This document shows positions 62,259-64,000 of a stretch of 64,000 nucleotides of DNA, one piece after another. The stretch comes from Phytopythium helicoides. Its lineage: Eukaryota > Oomycota > Peronosporomycetes > Pythiales > Pythiaceae. The stretch spans positions 1 through 64,000 of the forward strand of contig JANFNE010000041.1 in NCBI GenBank assembly GCA_024867545.1, given 5' to 3'. How positions within the stretch are numbered: the first letter of the stretch is position 1; every line of letters starts with the position of its first letter. The position numbers and the translations under genes are program-made. The notes below the pieces were generated by a model. That model was given only the letters and a program-made list of their open reading frames with translations, ran no database searches and was not told where the DNA came from.

Positions 62259-63441
62259 TCAAAACATGGTCCTATCCTTACCGCCTGCTTCGCTATCGTC
62301 CATGGACATGCTTTCGTCTACCTCGTAGCCAAGGAAGGCAGTTGCCCTCAAAGGAGAGTTCACAAGCAGTCGTGCAGCATCAACTAGGGATCCGAGGACC
62401 TGCGCTAAGGGCCAGACGGTGTCCATTTCGACGCACAGCCTTGTGATGACGCTGGTGATGGGATCGTGATCGAAATGCATGACAAGCTCGAACGCGACTC
62501 GCCGACCGTATAGTCTCCTAGCCAGATCGACGCTGTCGGCGTATTCGTCCGTCAAGGAAGGGAAGAGTCGCCCCATGTTGGAGCCATATAGCTCCACGAT
62601 CACACTCGTCGTAGCCGTGATCGAGTGTGGCTGTCCCGTTTACCTGCTCAATGCGCATGAGCTGAATTTCGTACCGTCCAAGGCAGTCGGACCACCGAGA
62701 CCATTGCTCTAGGAGTGCAGTAGCTCCGTGGGAGGCGCTCCCGACGAGGTGGGCGTCTGACGCGAGCGCCAATCTCAGAAACTTTCGATGATCCTCGGCG
62801 TGTTGATCGTCACTGGATATGGCAGCGGACGCGCTCTCGTCCTCTCCTGGTTTCATGAAGTCGGCGGTTGGGTGCAAGAGCACGCCAGGATCGCGAGCGA
62901 GGTGGCGAATGAAGTCGACGACAATTCCCCACGGACTGAGCTTCGCGTGTCGTCCATACGTGAGCGACCGACGGTGCAGCTCGAGTTCCCGAACCTCCTT
63001 CCGCAGCTGTTCGAGCGCCTCGTTGAGCTCGAGCCGCATCGCGCGCTGCTTGTTGCGGTACCTCGCCTGGTTGGCTCTGCACTGCTCTCTCCTGCGCTCC
63101 GTCTTGATGCGAATACGCTTCTTCTTGGGCTTGGGCGGCGGCTGCTCTCCCTCCGCTTGCTTGATGGGCACAGGAGAGTCCTCGTTCGTCCTGGGCGGTT
63201 GGAACACCTCGGGTGACCGCATCAAGCTAACGTCATTTTTGCGTCCATAGGACGGCGTGAGCGCTGTCGCCTCCGGGAGAGCTGCTGACGTCGCAAAGGC
63301 CCCAAAACTCGGCAAACTCGGCGCCGAAGCGGGCGGAGCCACCACGAACGCCTCGGACCTCTCGGCCCGCAGTCGGAGGCCCGAGATGACGCTGTCGCTG
63401 AGCTTGGAGGGCGAGAACTCGGGCTGCCGCCACCGCAGCAT
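62259..63441 (-). CDS. bZIP transcription factor, oomycete Cys-type
   Basis: About 394 residues from ATG 63441, with one frame break near 62620-62630 (..VNGTAT / ITATTSVIVELYGSNMG..). A Pro-rich N-terminus leads to a basic region KKKRIRIKTERRREQ, then CRANQARYR and a leucine zipper. Counting back from the zipper leucines (+18, +25, +32) the DNA-contact position holding Asn in almost all bZIPs is Cys, with the paired Arg at +8 present. Cys variants are a described oomycete-specific bZIP class. The C-terminal ~200 residues (FLRLALASDAHLVG.., VIVELYGSNMGRLFPSLTDEYA) form a conserved non-zipper domain of unknown role. Nuclear regulator by inference. The frame break may be an assembly error. Confidence 0.82.
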
Positions 63442-64000
63442 GTCGTGCCAGAAATTGACTTGAAGTTTGTATGAGGAACGCGAGTGGACGCACGGAGCCC
63501 CCAAACCAACTCTGAGGTGAGACCAACAGTGCCGTCCGGTGAAGTGATCCCCCCCGTCGGACACACACTTTGATTTGATTACAGTATACTATACACATTA
63601 CAAGTACGAGTCGCGCGTGGCGGGTCAAATATCTTGAAATTTGTATAACACGATCCTATTCGAGCTGGGCCAAGTGTCGTAATCGCCGTCAACCCTGCAC
63701 ATACGTTTTGATTTTTCACTTGGAGTTTGTATACCAGTACGATTACGCGGCTCGCAACACCATCGTGTCAAAATCATGTTTTTTGTGTCGGAGGTTAGAA
63801 ATTCGCAAGAGGTGGCGCACATATTTATTGTGTACGCCACATGATTAGTTGAAAGACAAAAGTTGGTAGTCGTCAACGGACAGCAACAACGAACGCATGC
63901 AACCTCCGATGACTCGACAGTTTGGCCAGACCATGCAGGATCAACACAATACTCGAGTTGGGATCGTGCTCGAACGAACGCGCGAAACAAACTGCTGGAT
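63442..64000. other. Upstream of bZIP to window end
   Basis: An open frame on the minus strand (63990-63625) has no recognisable domain and no convincing start; not called. Otherwise presumed bZIP promoter and leader. Confidence 0.4.

Noticed and set aside
63625..63990. 121-codon minus-strand open frame at the right edge
   Set aside because: No convincing start, domain or composition signal; AT-rich flank of the bZIP gene.

Overview
The window looks like nuclear DNA of an oomycete (Phytophthora/Pythium type; genus not decided). The evidence is gene-dense DNA with rare short introns (60-77 bp, GT..AG), a bZIP factor with Cys at the invariant Asn position (a class known from oomycetes), a eukaryotic TnpB homologue (Fanzor), and large chromodomain Ty3/gypsy retrotransposons.

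Layout. 0.1-5.9 kb: an eEF1A-lysine-methyltransferase-like gene, a short gene relic, and a long EAG/CNG-type channel gene (copy 1). 6.4-8.4 kb: a Fanzor nuclease gene. 8.48-28.85 kb: one 20.4-kb nested mobile element. The outer shell is a Mutator-like element (MULE) with 102-bp terminal inverted repeats and an 11-bp target duplication. Its broken transposase gene is split by two full-length gypsy retrotransposons (9289-17758 and 18477-27105), each with identical-looking 317-bp LTRs and its own 5-bp target duplication. The MULE also carries a small chromodomain gene. 29.2-37.9 kb: a ferlin and an IQ-motif inositol-polyphosphate 5-phosphatase in tandem. 38.7-49.8 kb: two protein kinase types, each present twice in inverted orientation, enclosing a divergent pair (IQ/zinc-finger protein and an Arp4-like actin-related protein). 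51.0-58.3 kb: a broken and an intact channel paralogue on the minus strand. 58.8-63.4 kb: a RINT1/TIP20-family tethering protein and a bZIP factor, convergent.

The most unusual material is in the gypsy family. (i) A long antisense ORF (804 codons from its first ATG) occupies the 3' part of both copies and overlaps the pol tail and chromodomain; 11 of 17 differences between the copies fall on its wobble positions. (ii) The internal sequence is tiled with short perfect inverted repeats (stems 6-12 bp, loops 0-8 nt) far above chance, which host genes here do not show. (iii) gag and pol are linked by a textbook -1 frameshift signal (G GGA AAC, 7-nt spacer, GC-rich hairpin over the gag stop). Copy 1 looks intact; copy 2 is broken by a 2-bp deletion and a 161-bp tandem duplication.

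Several otherwise intact host genes carry single-base frame breaks, so part of this may be assembly error. All similarity calls come from reading motifs; no database search was run.
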